Source of the DNA: an uncultured Thermogutta sp.
Lineage (GTDB): Bacteria > Planctomycetota > Planctomycetia > Pirellulales > Thermoguttaceae
Direction: 5' to 3'
Length of the DNA stretch: 39,680 nucleotides
Assembly (NCBI GenBank): GCA_937128505.1
Contig: CAKZMM010000198.1
Location: forward strand, 1 to 39,680
Shown: in pieces, positions 16,621 to 25,722 of the stretch
Numbering within the stretch: the first letter of the stretch is position 1
Layout of the letters: every line of letters begins with the position of its first letter
Notes under the pieces: generated by a model
The model's input: the letters and a program-made list of their open reading frames with translations, nothing else
What the model was told of the DNA's origin: nothing
The model's database searches: none
Position numbers and translations under genes: made by a program

Positions 16621-18963
16621 TTATCGAGTCCCTACGCTTGGGGCCTTACCCAATGGCTCGATAGGCAGACGAACAATAAAGGTCGTATTCACCCCCTCTT
16701 GCGTCTGGAAGTCGATGGTGCCCCCGTGCCGATCCACCACAATGGATCGAACGATGGCCAACCCTTGGCCCGTGCCCCGTCCTACCTCTTTGGTGGTGAA
16801 GAACGGCTCGAAAATCCGGGACTGAATTTTTTCCGGAATTCCCATCCCCGTGTCTTGAATGCGGATCTCCACCATCGGCCCATCGCGTCGGGTGCTGACG
16901 GTAATCGTCCCTTTCTGCCCCGGGTTCTTCTTGACCTTATCGCCAATTGCATGGGCCGCATTGACCACAAGGTTAAGAATCATTTGATTGATGTCATCCG
17001 GAAAGCAAACCACCAGGGGCAGATTCGGTTCGAAATCGGTCACCACCTCCGCCACATATTTCCATTCGTTTCGCGACACGGTAAGGGTGCTTTCAATGCC
17101 CCGATTCAGATCGAAAGGTTGTTTCTGCCCGGCATGCGGATGCGAAAACTCCTTCATCGATCGAACGATTTTCGTAACTCGTTCCACTCCTTCCAAAGCT
17201 TGCTGGATAGCCTGGGGGATTTCCTCAAGCAGGTAATCGAGGTCAGTGGCCTGAACTACCCGCTTCAGATTTCCGAGTTCGTCGAGGATCTTGGTCGAAT
17301 CAAATGCCTCAAGATCGCTTTTTTCCGCCGAGCCCTTCGGTCCATCCTGAGGGAAGATCTCAACCAGTTGAGCCGTTTCTTTAAGCAAGTCTTGGAGTTC
17401 TTCGAATCCTTCCCGCAAAAAGCGGAGATTGTCGCCGATGTACTGCGTGGGGGTATTGATCTCGTGAGCAATCCCCACGGCCAACTGGCCAATCGATTCG
17501 AGCTTTTGGGCTTGACGTAGGTGTGCCTCTAGTCGCAGTTTTTCCCCGACATCGCGGAAGGTGACCACCGCACCGGTGCAGCGGCCACGATCCACCATCA
17601 AAGAGACCGTGTAATCCGCCGGGAATGCACTTCCATCGCGCCGCCAAAAAGTTTGATGGCCACAGATGAGCTTTTGATCGCCGAAAAGCCCCGCGCACAT
17701 CGCACAAGCATCCCGCGGCAACGGGTCGCCTTTTTCTGAGGTATGATGCACGGTTTCATGCCAAAACCGACCGACAAGCTCGGCCACTGGCCATCCCAAC
17801 ATCTTTGCAGCAGCCGGGTTGGCGAAGACGATTCGCCTGCTGGTGTCGAGCCCCACGATTCCTTCACCAGCGGCATCCAGGATCATCTGGTTTTGCAGAT
17901 GCAATCGACGAAGCGTCTCCTCGGACTGCTTTCGCTGGGTAATGTCGCGGAAAATGCCGGTGTAAACCCAGCGATCCCCCAACCAAACGCGGCTAACGCC
18001 AAGCTCGATTGGGATGGAGACGCCATCTTTTCGGCGACCGATAACCTCACGCAGCCCCCCTTCCAAGGATTTCAACACCGTGTGAGTTGCTTCCGGCCCA
18101 GCGGTGGGGGCAAGAAGCTCCGGGAAAATCAACGAGATTCTTTTCCCAAGTACCTCCTCGGGCTTATAGCCGAAAATTCGCCTTGCTTGCTCGTTGAACG
18201 ATTCCAGAAAGCCCTGTTCGTTGGCGATGAAAATCCCGTCGGCCGCCAGCATCATCACCCGCTGGAGTTGCTCGATGTGGGTCTCTTGCTCGCGAAGGCG
18301 CTTGTCCCGCTCTTCAATCGCCTCGTTGATGGCTGCCGCTTGCGAAGCACGGAGCACCTGGTGCTCGTTCTTCATGTGGCGAAGACGAGTTTGCAGGAGC
18401 GAGGTTTGCGTGTGGCAACCCCAAAGAGCGCGGAGGAGCAACCCGACGAACTTCCACATCGCCGGACTGTCGCCCCCGGTTTCTTCCCCAATCGGAAGCC
18501 CGGTTTCCTGCGATCCAGACTCGTCAGCAAAGATCGCACGCCTAACGACGGAGCCTTCTGCCACGGATTGGCCGAGCTTTTCGCACCCTCCTGACGAACC
18601 ACCAAATGCGGGTGCTTTCGTTAAGAGTCCGAAATAGATCGCCCCCTCGGCCTGAGGGAATCGGCCCACCAGAGCCTTCCAACCGGGATTGTTCGGCACT
18701 TGCGGAATATAACGGAACTTCCGGCTCTCAGAAGCGGAAGCGATCGAAGAAACTAAGCTCGGCACGACGGCCCGAAGCTTGGGGTCCGGTGCCCCGCAGC
18801 CCAAAGATTCGAGAACCAGACACTCGCCCCGCTGATTTGCAAAAAACCATGCCCCGAGATCCTCGCCGACAAGCTCGGGCGGGACTGCAACCGCCCCTCC
18901 GTCCCGCACTTGCGCTCCGAAGGCGAGATACAGTTCCTCAAAACTACTTGCCGTATGCCCCAT
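16621..18963 (-). CDS. Cytoplasmic PAS-domain sensor histidine kinase
   Basis: The product is 780 aa; an AGGAG site 7 nt upstream fixes the start. Residues 1-180 match no family I can name (possibly a diverged GAF-like sensor). A coiled coil follows (190-235), then PAS domains at about 235-345 and 355-475; the second contains three cysteines (420, 423, 434). The transmitter has the H-box VGIAHEINTPTQYIGDN with His500, an N-box around 656-672 (NLVVNAAHAI), G1 DTGMGIP, F-box FEPFFTTKE and G2 GTGQGLAI (730-737). No transmembrane helix is evident, so it should be cytosolic. It is flanked within 10 nt upstream by the HDOD gene, whose stop codon overlaps this gene's ribosome-binding site, and within about 20 nt downstream by the receiver-HDOD gene. 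Confidence 0.93.
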   Translation of the reverse strand: MGHTASSFEELYLAFGAQVRDGGAVAVPPELVGEDLGAWFFANQRGECLVLESLGCGAPDPKLRAVVPSLVSSIASASESRKFRYIPQVPNNPGWKALVGRFPQAEGAIYFGLLTKAPAFGGSSGGCEKLGQSVAEGSVVRRAIFADESGSQETGLPIGEETGGDSPAMWKFVGLLLRALWGCHTQTSLLQTRLRHMKNEHQVLRASQAAAINEAIEERDKRLREQETHIEQLQRVMMLAADGIFIANEQGFLESFNEQARRIFGYKPEEVLGKRISLIFPELLAPTAGPEATHTVLKSLEGGLREVIGRRKDGVSIPIELGVSRVWLGDRWVYTGIFRDITQRKQSEETLRRLHLQNQMILDAAGEGIVGLDTSRRIVFANPAAAKMLGWPVAELVGRFWHETVHHTSEKGDPLPRDACAMCAGLFGDQKLICGHQTFWRRDGSAFPADYTVSLMVDRGRCTGAVVTFRDVGEKLRLEAHLRQAQKLESIGQLAVGIAHEINTPTQYIGDNLRFLREGFEELQDLLKETAQLVEIFPQDGPKGSAEKSDLEAFDSTKILDELGNLKRVVQATDLDYLLEEIPQAIQQALEGVERVTKIVRSMKEFSHPHAGQKQPFDLNRGIESTLTVSRNEWKYVAEVVTDFEPNLPLVVCFPDDINQMILNLVVNAAHAIGDKVKKNPGQKGTITVSTRRDGPMVEIRIQDTGMGIPEKIQSRIFEPFFTTKEVGRGTGQGLAIVRSIVVDRHGGTIDFQTQEGVNTTFIVRLPIEPLGKAPSVGTR

Positions 18964-18973
18964 CGGTTAGCTC

Positions 18974-19849
18974 CTAGATCTGGAACAGCAAGGCATGTTC
19001 GGCAAGCGCTTGGTCGAGATCCTCAGCCAAAACCAGGATGTCCTCCCTGGTTAGGGCCAGTGCCAAAATGGCCTCTTGAAAGGAATCAGCCAGCTTTACC
19101 CCGACGGCCGTGTAACCTTTCAGGGTGCAGATCGCATTAGCCGCTTGCACGCAGTGAAGCGTCGTCAAATCCTGTCCCTTGTAGCCGCTGGGGTTATGGT
19201 GATAGCGGATAGCGGTTCGGACAGACTCGGGAAACCGCCATTTTTCGGCGATCCGTCCGCCGAGGATGGTGTGGTCAAATCCCAAAATCTGACGTTCGTT
19301 TTCGGGAAAGGTCCCGCCGGATTCCATGGCCGCCAGCACCCGACGGAAGTGCCCATGCACGTGCTGGTCTTCAAGGATGATGCCAATATCGTGGAGCAAA
19401 CCGGCTAGAAAGACATCCTCGAATTGATCAATCCTCCGCCGCATGGCCAGGAGCCGTGCGCAAAGCCCCACAGCCACGCAGTGCCGCCAGAGGCCCTTTC
19501 GCGAGTAATTGCCGATCGCGTCCGCCCCCCGAAAAAGCTCACTTACGCTGGCTGTGATCGCCAAATTACGGATTTGCTTCAGCCCCAAGTAAGCGATGGC
19601 TTGCTGAAGGTTGGTGATCCGCTCCCGGGCCCCATAGGCCGATGAATTCACGCAGCGCAGGACGCGGGCACTCAGAGCCGCATCCGTCTCCATGACTTCC
19701 TTCAAGTCAGCGGCCCCGGAACGTGGGTCATTGGCCACTTCCATGACGTTCAACGCCACCTGAGGCAAGGTGGAGATCTCGTCAATTCGTGCCAAGACCC
19801 GATCTAAAGTCGGGGGAGCCTCAGCGGCCAAAAAGCCGGCGTTACCCAT
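18974..19849 (-). CDS. HDOD domain protein
   Basis: The product is 291 aa if started at the ATG at 19849, which has an ideal AAGGAGG 5 nt upstream; the open frame extends further but without support. Almost the whole protein is an HDOD domain: RIDEISTLPQVALNVMEVAN at the start, then METDAALSARVLRCVNSSAYG, AIAYLGLKQIRNLAI and a retained LLHDIGIIL. The last phrase shows an HD-like His-Asp pair, unlike the receiver-HDOD protein downstream. HDOD proteins are linked to signal-dependent regulation and usually lack proven enzyme activity. It is the first gene of the signalling cluster; its TAG stop is part of the next gene's TAGGAG ribosome-binding site, a sign of translational coupling. Confidence 0.92.
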   Translation of the reverse strand: MGNAGFLAAEAPPTLDRVLARIDEISTLPQVALNVMEVANDPRSGAADLKEVMETDAALSARVLRCVNSSAYGARERITNLQQAIAYLGLKQIRNLAITASVSELFRGADAIGNYSRKGLWRHCVAVGLCARLLAMRRRIDQFEDVFLAGLLHDIGIILEDQHVHGHFRRVLAAMESGGTFPENERQILGFDHTILGGRIAEKWRFPESVRTAIRYHHNPSGYKGQDLTTLHCVQAANAICTLKGYTAVGVKLADSFQEAILALALTREDILVLAEDLDQALAEHALLFQI

Positions 19850-20946
19850 GCTGCCTCCTTTTGTTGGGATTGCAGAAATGGAAAACCTTTGGCCTGGCTC
19901 TGCGAGAGGACACACGAAGTAACGCCTCAAAGTAGCAGCACCAACGCAGGACCCGCAGAGAGGCATTTCATTCAAATATAGGCCACGGCTAAGCCCCGGA
20001 GGGCCAAACTGTGACGAAAATCCTAACCCTCGAAGTGACTAACAAGATTAGGCCTGGAAAATTCTTTTGGATGTTTTACCCCAGATTTTTCAAAAAGTAG
20101 GTGAGGTGCGAATAAAGTTGCCTATCCGCCGGAAATGTCTTTGCGGAAAGATTTCTGTCGGCAAGGAGCCTCTTCAACGCAACCGACGAAAACCCGGCGG
20201 CAAATCAGAATAAAAAAACCGTTTAGGCTATGCCCAAAGCCGGGACACCTACCAGCCAAAAGGGGGGAAATTAGAAAGGCGGATAATTAGGGCTCCTTAA
20301 CCAAGACTAAGTTTCCAAAAACGGTGGTTAATACATCCGTTTGCGATGCCAACTGGCTCACTCCCGCGTAGATCAGTCCGTTACCCCGGTGGGACCGGTT
20401 TTTAACCGGCTAAAGGCAAAAGGATTGTCCCAAGGAGCACGCCCCCTGAAAGCCGCGGATCCATGCCGAGTAAGCCCCTTAAACGCACGGGAGGCCGGAA
20501 CAGGTATTGAATGTCGCCCAAAATCCTGCGGTAAGCGCTTTACACGCACACCGGATCGAAGCGTGACGGGAGAAGCTTGCTCTCGGAGACTCCTAGTAGA
20601 AGGCTTAAGAAACTGGAGCCAGCGTACTTTTTCCGCCGATTGCCTCGGGCGGAGCATCGCTTTAAAATCCTCTTCAAAATTACGTTATAAATAGTCGGGA
20701 GTCTCGGTAAAATCATCAAGACATTGAATGAGGCAAACGGATTGGCCCACAGGCTCTTTCATTCTGCCTCGTTCTGTCTCACTCGACAGTATTTTCGCTG
20801 TGCCGTACCTCGCCGGCAGTGGGAACTGAAGGAGGATGTGGACGGCGAAAAAAAGGAACGAGTCGCGGTCTGAAGCCGAAGAGCCTCGGCCGACGGAAGC
20901 ATCGGTCACCCGCCCGGGTAAGTTGTCCAAAACTTGAGCTGAGGGA
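19850..20946. other. Long intergenic region between divergent genes
   Basis: This 1.1-kb spacer separates the signalling cluster (-) from the lipoprotein gene (+), so promoters for both should lie here. Open frames of up to about 117 codons (for example 20341-20694) have no recognisable motif and no good start context. A small palindrome CCGGTTTTTAACCGG lies near 20397-20411. I could not recognise a tRNA, riboswitch or mobile-element remnant. Confidence 0.55.
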
Positions 20947-21855
20947 ATGATGAACGCGGGAGTTGCGACGAAGTGGTGCGGAACAATCGTTGTGCTCATA
21001 AGCTTTTGGCTAAGCGGATGTTCCGGTGGCCAACAGACACCCCCGGTGGGTGCCTCGAATCGTGGCGAATCGGTCTTGGCCCCTCAAACAGCCCCCCAGG
21101 GTGCCGAGGGTGCTGGGGGGAGTCCAGGGGGCGTTGCGGCGGGGATGCCGGCAGTGGGTGAGGAGGAATTGGCAACCCGCGAATTCGCAACCCGAGGGAC
21201 TACCGGTCCGGCACCTGAGGTCGGCGGCTTAAGGCAGGAACCACCGCAGGGTGCCGCGGGGGAGATGCTGGTGCCGATCCCGTTGGAATTACCGGCCCCG
21301 GCATTTCGTGGCACACCCGTCCCGCTGAAGGAGCCCCGGGTCGAAAAGCCGCTCGGAAAGCCGAGACCTCCGTTTTTAGCGCCGCGGGGGACCGTAAACC
21401 TGGCGAAGGGGCAGCCGGTCTTGGCGAGCGATCTGCGCCCGCTGGGCGGAGAGGTCGATCTCGTGACCGATGGCCATAAGGAGGCAAGCGATTTCGGCGT
21501 GCTCGTGTTAAACCCCGGCAGTCAATGGGTGCAAATCGACTTGGGGCATCGCGCCGTGATCTACGCCATACTCCTATGGCATAATCACGCGGAAGCTCGG
21601 GTTTACCGCGATGTGATTGTCCAGGTGAGCGACGATCCCGATTTCTTGCAGTCGCACACGTTATTCAACAATGACTATGACAATACTTCGGGCCTAGGCG
21701 TGGGAAGTGACCTCGGATACGTGGAAACCGCAGAGGGCAAATTGATCGATGCACGGGGGATTGAGGGGCGATATGTTCGCCTGTACAGCTTCGGCAATCA
21801 CATGGATTCTTACAACCATTACACCGAGGTTGAGGTATACGGGAAGCCGCTGTGA
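20947..21855 (+). CDS. Lipoprotein with discoidin-like (F5/8 type C-like) domain
   Basis: The product is 302 aa; two ATG codons (20947 and 20950) directly follow GAGGGA, so the exact start is ambiguous by one residue. Residues 11-24 are hydrophobic and end in the lipobox LSGC (Cys25), so the mature protein should be lipid-anchored. Residues 26-145 are low complexity, rich in Gly, Pro and Ala, a likely flexible stalk. Residues about 149-299 resemble a galactose-binding/discoidin fold: VNLAKGQPVLAS, a DLVTDG element (171-176), WVQIDLG (194-200), IYAILLWH and the closing GRYVRLYS...YTEVEVYG. Such domains usually bind glycans or other surface ligands. No catalytic domain is present. Function is inferred from the fold only. 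Confidence 0.85.
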   Translation: MMNAGVATKWCGTIVVLISFWLSGCSGGQQTPPVGASNRGESVLAPQTAPQGAEGAGGSPGGVAAGMPAVGEEELATREFATRGTTGPAPEVGGLRQEPPQGAAGEMLVPIPLELPAPAFRGTPVPLKEPRVEKPLGKPRPPFLAPRGTVNLAKGQPVLASDLRPLGGEVDLVTDGHKEASDFGVLVLNPGSQWVQIDLGHRAVIYAILLWHNHAEARVYRDVIVQVSDDPDFLQSHTLFNNDYDNTSGLGVGSDLGYVETAEGKLIDARGIEGRYVRLYSFGNHMDSYNHYTEVEVYGKPL

Positions 21856-22020
21856 AAGATGTGGCAGCCGTTTCGGCTCATCGGCGTCGCACCCCGCACG
21901 TGTGATACCGCGGACCTGCAACCGAAAACCGCACGCTTATCGGCCCAAGACAAAAGCGAGCTGGGAGCCGGCTAAGGGTTTATAATCCCCCGAAGTTTTC
22001 TACCCGCGAGCAACCGAGGA

Positions 22021-23820
22021 TTGATCGAAAACTACGGAGTTTACCCCTTGCTTCCCGCAAGCTTCTCCGGATCGATCGGGAAAAGGTTCAGGGGACTTGG
22101 TTGGGGAATACTTTTCCTGGGATCACTTATTTTGGGGGGGTTGCTTCGCGGTGAAGATCTTGGAGCCCAGCCTCTCCATTGCGACGAAGCCGTGCAAGCT
22201 TGGCGTCTTCGCGAACTTTGGCGTAGCGGCCAAGTGGCCTACGATCCTCGGGAGTACCACGGTCCTGTGCTTCCCTTGGCTGCGTTTTTTGCCACGCAAG
22301 CGGCAGGTTACGGCGGCTTTAACGAGCTGAATGAGGAGATCCTGCGCGCCGTACCGGCTTTCTTTGGTTCGCTACTGATCCTGGGCTGCCTTTTCCTATA
22401 CGCCCCGCTGGGTCGAGACTCCGCCCTTTGGGCAGGCTTATGGACGGCCGTCTCCCCGACTTTCGTCTTTTATAATCGGTGCTTTATTCACGAAACTTTG
22501 CTTGTCTTTTTTTCATTCTTGGCCCTAGCGGCTGTTATCCGTTACGGGGTGGTCATCGGCGGAATAACTTCGACGGAGATTGCCTCACGAGGAAGGGAGG
22601 CCCACCGGGGCGAGCCATCGGATCAAAACCCCGCACAAGCGAGGACGGATGATTCGAAGCCGGTCCAATCGCGCTGGGTTTGGGTGCTTATTCTGGGGGG
22701 GGCGCTCGGCCTGATGCACGCGACCAAGGAAACCTGCGTGCTTGTGGCGACAAGTTTGGTGATCGCAGCCCTGCTGTGCTTGTCCCCGCAAGGGAAAGGA
22801 TTTTGGCGAACGGTGGGGCGTGATGCCGCCGCGGCCACTCTCATCGCGATGGGGCTTTCTGCCGCGATTTATTCCCAGGGCTTGCGGAATTGGCTTGCGG
22901 TGGCAGACTCGTATCGAAGCTACTTTCACTATCTGACTCGGGCAGCAGGCGCCGGAGAGGCCGCGGGGCATGTGGGCCCCTGGTATTACTATTTCGCCTT
23001 GCTTTTTGGCGTCCATCCTTTTGAGGGGACCACCTACACGGAATGGCCCGTGCTGGTTTTGGCTGCCTTCGGTGTGGTAGGGGGCTTGCGAGCGGGCAGA
23101 TCGGACCGTTACCGGCGGCAAATCGTCGCCTCCTTGGCCACCTACACCGTGATCCTCGCGGCCCTTTACAGCATTTTGCCGTATAAGACTCCCTGGTGTG
23201 CTTTAGGGTTTTTACATGGAATTATCCTGCTTGCAGGGGTCGGGAGTGCAGCGCTTTGGCGGAGCGAAATCGGCGGGCTGGTACGCTGGCCACTCCGTGC
23301 AATCTTGATCGGTCTTTTTGTGTGGGTAGCCGTTAGCTCTTGGAGACAGATATCCCCCTCGGCCGATTGGTCTAAACATCCGCTAGCATATTCGCCGAGC
23401 TCCCCGGATGTTCCCCGCCTGGCAGGCGAGCTCATGCGCCTTTTGCCTGCCGAAGATACTCACCAGCCGCAGATCCAAGTGATTTGCGAGGATCACGATT
23501 ATTGGCCTCTCCCTTGGTACTTTCGAAAGCTTAACCAAGTAGGCTGGTATCCAAGCGTGCCGACGGGGCCGCCGGCCCCGGTGGTGATCTGCTCGCCTCG
23601 GCTGGAGGCCCAGGTGCTCGAGCATTTGTACAGCCAACCCCCGCCGGGTAAGCGTGCACTCTACGTGCCGTTCGAAAGACAAGATGACGGGCCTCTCAGC
23701 CGCCCCTGGGAACTGCGGCCCGGTGTATCGCTCTTGGTGCTTGTGCAGTGGCGATTACTCGAAGGATTGGTTGGGGGGCAAGTTGGTCCTCAAGCCCACA
23801 TGCGACTTCAAAGGCCGTGA
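22021..23820 (+). CDS. Agl23-like (TIGR03663-type) GT-C membrane protein
   Basis: This is a polytopic membrane protein of up to 599 aa. The start is uncertain: TTG at 22021 has GAGGA directly abutting it, while TTG at 22048 has GGAG at an 8-nt distance and still keeps the first transmembrane helix (about 26-42). Just after that helix comes LHCDEA with Asp55-Glu56, followed by YDPREYHGP (75-82); both are hallmarks of the family called flippase activity-associated protein Agl23, related to GT39-type (GT-C) glycosyltransferases using lipid-linked sugar donors. About ten hydrophobic segments follow, then a soluble C-terminal part (about 450-590). A hydrophilic loop at about 180-220 looks like an insertion. 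The substrate is unknown; a role in envelope glycan or protein glycosylation is an inference. Confidence 0.82.
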   Translation: MIENYGVYPLLPASFSGSIGKRFRGLGWGILFLGSLILGGLLRGEDLGAQPLHCDEAVQAWRLRELWRSGQVAYDPREYHGPVLPLAAFFATQAAGYGGFNELNEEILRAVPAFFGSLLILGCLFLYAPLGRDSALWAGLWTAVSPTFVFYNRCFIHETLLVFFSFLALAAVIRYGVVIGGITSTEIASRGREAHRGEPSDQNPAQARTDDSKPVQSRWVWVLILGGALGLMHATKETCVLVATSLVIAALLCLSPQGKGFWRTVGRDAAAATLIAMGLSAAIYSQGLRNWLAVADSYRSYFHYLTRAAGAGEAAGHVGPWYYYFALLFGVHPFEGTTYTEWPVLVLAAFGVVGGLRAGRSDRYRRQIVASLATYTVILAALYSILPYKTPWCALGFLHGIILLAGVGSAALWRSEIGGLVRWPLRAILIGLFVWVAVSSWRQISPSADWSKHPLAYSPSSPDVPRLAGELMRLLPAEDTHQPQIQVICEDHDYWPLPWYFRKLNQVGWYPSVPTGPPAPVVICSPRLEAQVLEHLYSQPPPGKRALYVPFERQDDGPLSRPWELRPGVSLLVLVQWRLLEGLVGGQVGPQAHMRLQRP

Positions 23821-24135
23821 AGATCGATAGGAGAATCCTTCGCAAAGATCGATCGCGGAATGCTTAGCTTCTGAAGGGGATTTCTCCGCTTCGCGGTAGC
23901 CGGGCGTGGCGTGTTCGTGGTATTCCACGGTAAGCCGTATAAATCCCTGCGGCAGAATCCTTCAAGCAAAGAACTTGCATTAAGTAGGATCTTAAACGAC
24001 AATCGCCGAGATAATCGGGAGGCTGGGTTCTTGCGCCGTGACTTGGAAGAGCGCTTTGCGGCTCGAAGGAAGACTCGGCCGGCGTAAGAAGCTTTCCAAA
24101 GAAAGTTTAAACATCGCTTTGACGAGGGTCGAAAG
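23821..24135. other. Intergenic region upstream of the oxidoreductase gene
   Basis: No gene is seen in these 315 bp. AGAATCCTTC followed by GCAAAGA-like sequence occurs at 23832 and again at 23954, 122 bp apart. No terminator or promoter could be assigned. Confidence 0.5.
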
Positions 24136-25464
24136 ATGAAACGGGCATCATCAGCATCGGCTCATGTGGGAATTCGTCCGTCAAATTGCCGACGCGAGTT
24201 TTTGAAACACTCAGCCGTCTTGGCTGCGGGGATGGCAACTGGCCTGTCGGTGGCAAGAGCGGCTCATGCCAGCGGCAGCGAAATGCTGAAATTGGGCTTG
24301 ATCGGCTGCGGGGGACGGGGCTCGGGGGCAGTCATGGATGCTTTCGAGGCCGATCCCGGCACGGTCCTCGTCGCGATGACCGACCTATTTGAAGACCGTT
24401 TGCAGGGGGCGCGGCAACGGCTCGCTCAAGCCAAGCCGGATCGAGTCCAAGTGGACGACGATCATTGTTTCGTCGGCTTCGATGGGTATCAGAAGGTGAT
24501 CGATAGCGGCGTCGATGTGGTCCTCATCGCCTGTGCCAGCAAGTTCCACCCGAAGTACATGGCCGCGGCAGTGGCCGCCGGTAAGCACATCTTTATCGAG
24601 AAGCCGCATGCCGTCGAATTGCCGGATTTGCACAAGGTCACCGAAGCCTGCGAGGAGGCCAAACGCAAGGGCCTCAGCATCGTCTCCGGATTATGCTGGC
24701 GCTACCACGCAGGGGTCCGCGAGACCATGAAACGGGTGCACGATGGCGCTATCGGCGAGATTGTTGCCATCCAAGAAACTTACATGCGGTCGCCATATCG
24801 GTTGATCGAATTTGAGCCGGGCCTTACAGAAATTCAATATCAGTACCGCAACTGGTATCATTTTGCCTGGCTTTCCGGGGATGACATTTCCCAATCGCTT
24901 ATCCATAGCATGGATAAAGGCTCCTGGGCCATGCACGATCAACCACCGGTTTGGGCCTACGGATCCGGGGGACGTGCCGCCAGTTTCGGCCGCGTTTACG
25001 GCGATGTCTACGACCATTTTTCCATCGTCTTCGAATACCCCAATGGTGTGCGCATGTATGCCATCGGAAGGGCTCAAAACAACTGCTATAACGAAGTAAG
25101 CGATATCTTTTTTGGTACGAAAGGCCGCTGCGATCTGCTGAAGCATCGCATCGAAGGGGAAGTCAACTGGCGGTACGAGGGTCCAAAGTCAAATATGTAT
25201 GTCGCCGAACATCAGGCCCTTTTCCGCGCAATTCGTTCCGGCAATCCCATCAATAACGGCCATTACATGGTAACGAGTACCCGGTTAGCTCTGTTGGGAC
25301 TTTTGTGCGCGTATAGCGGCCGGCAAATCACTTGGGAGGAGGCTCTGAAAAGCCAATTCCGCTTGGGACCAGAAGAGTGCGATTTCAATACCGAACCGCC
25401 GGTCAAGCCCGACGAAAACGGCATTTACCCCGTTCCGATTCCCGGCGTAACAAAGATCGGCTAA
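24136..25464 (+). CDS. Tat-exported Gfo/Idh/MocA family oxidoreductase
   Basis: The product is 442 aa, with GAGGG shortly before the ATG. It begins with a twin-arginine signal (CRREFLKHSA at 18-27, then a hydrophobic stretch to about 45 ending RAAHAS). Residues 51-165 are the Rossmann fold with the nucleotide-binding turn GLIGCGGRGSG (54-64) and the conserved EKP triad (155-157). The C-terminal part is the Gfo/Idh/MocA alpha/beta domain, including a typical SLIHSMDKGSWAMHD segment that carries a candidate catalytic His/Lys. Planctomycetes have many such exported paralogues, thought to act on sugars or sugar derivatives with NAD(P); the substrate cannot be read from sequence. It lies downstream of the GT-C gene on the same strand, separated by 315 bp. 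Confidence 0.93.
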   Translation: MKRASSASAHVGIRPSNCRREFLKHSAVLAAGMATGLSVARAAHASGSEMLKLGLIGCGGRGSGAVMDAFEADPGTVLVAMTDLFEDRLQGARQRLAQAKPDRVQVDDDHCFVGFDGYQKVIDSGVDVVLIACASKFHPKYMAAAVAAGKHIFIEKPHAVELPDLHKVTEACEEAKRKGLSIVSGLCWRYHAGVRETMKRVHDGAIGEIVAIQETYMRSPYRLIEFEPGLTEIQYQYRNWYHFAWLSGDDISQSLIHSMDKGSWAMHDQPPVWAYGSGGRAASFGRVYGDVYDHFSIVFEYPNGVRMYAIGRAQNNCYNEVSDIFFGTKGRCDLLKHRIEGEVNWRYEGPKSNMYVAEHQALFRAIRSGNPINNGHYMVTSTRLALLGLLCAYSGRQITWEEALKSQFRLGPEECDFNTEPPVKPDENGIYPVPIPGVTKIG

Positions 25465-25487
25465 GCCCGGCGAAAATCGGCCGATCC

Positions 25488-25664
25488 GGGGTAAAAATAT
25501 CGATCTGGGATAAAACGATCTGGGATAAAAATATCGGTTGTGCATAAAAATATCGACTGCGGATAAAAAGATTGATTGAGGGTAAAAATATTTGTCGGGG
25601 ATAAAAATCACAAAAATATTTGTTAGGAATAAAAATACCGATCGTGGATAAAGATATCGATCAA
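25488..25664. repeat. AT-rich degenerate tandem repeat array (about 19-bp unit)
   Basis: About nine units of the form GGATAAAAATATCGATC, each 15-27 bp and mostly about 19 bp, lie between the convergent ends of the oxidoreductase gene and xseA. The units differ by substitutions and small indels. The reverse strand stays open across the array, giving a spurious frame with repeated YPRSIFL-like phrases. It is much more AT-rich than its surroundings. Confidence 0.85.
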
Positions 25665-25722
25665 TGGTCCGGCGAAGGGCGGACGAAAAAGGCACGTAAC
25701 GCCGTCGCCCCATGAGAGCCGA

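Noticed and set aside
16582-17520. Open frame of 312 codons on the + strand across the 780-aa kinase gene
   Set aside because: Antisense shadow of the conserved transmitter domain; no start context or domain.
20341-20694. 117-codon + strand frame in the long spacer, considered as a mobile-element remnant
   Set aside because: No transposase, intron or phage motif could be recognised and the start codon has no ribosome-binding site.
25285-25713. Open frame on the - strand with repeated YPRSIFL-like phrases, a possible repeat protein or XseB
   Set aside because: The repeats come from the tandem DNA array and the start lies in the oxidoreductase 3' end; it has no XseB signature.
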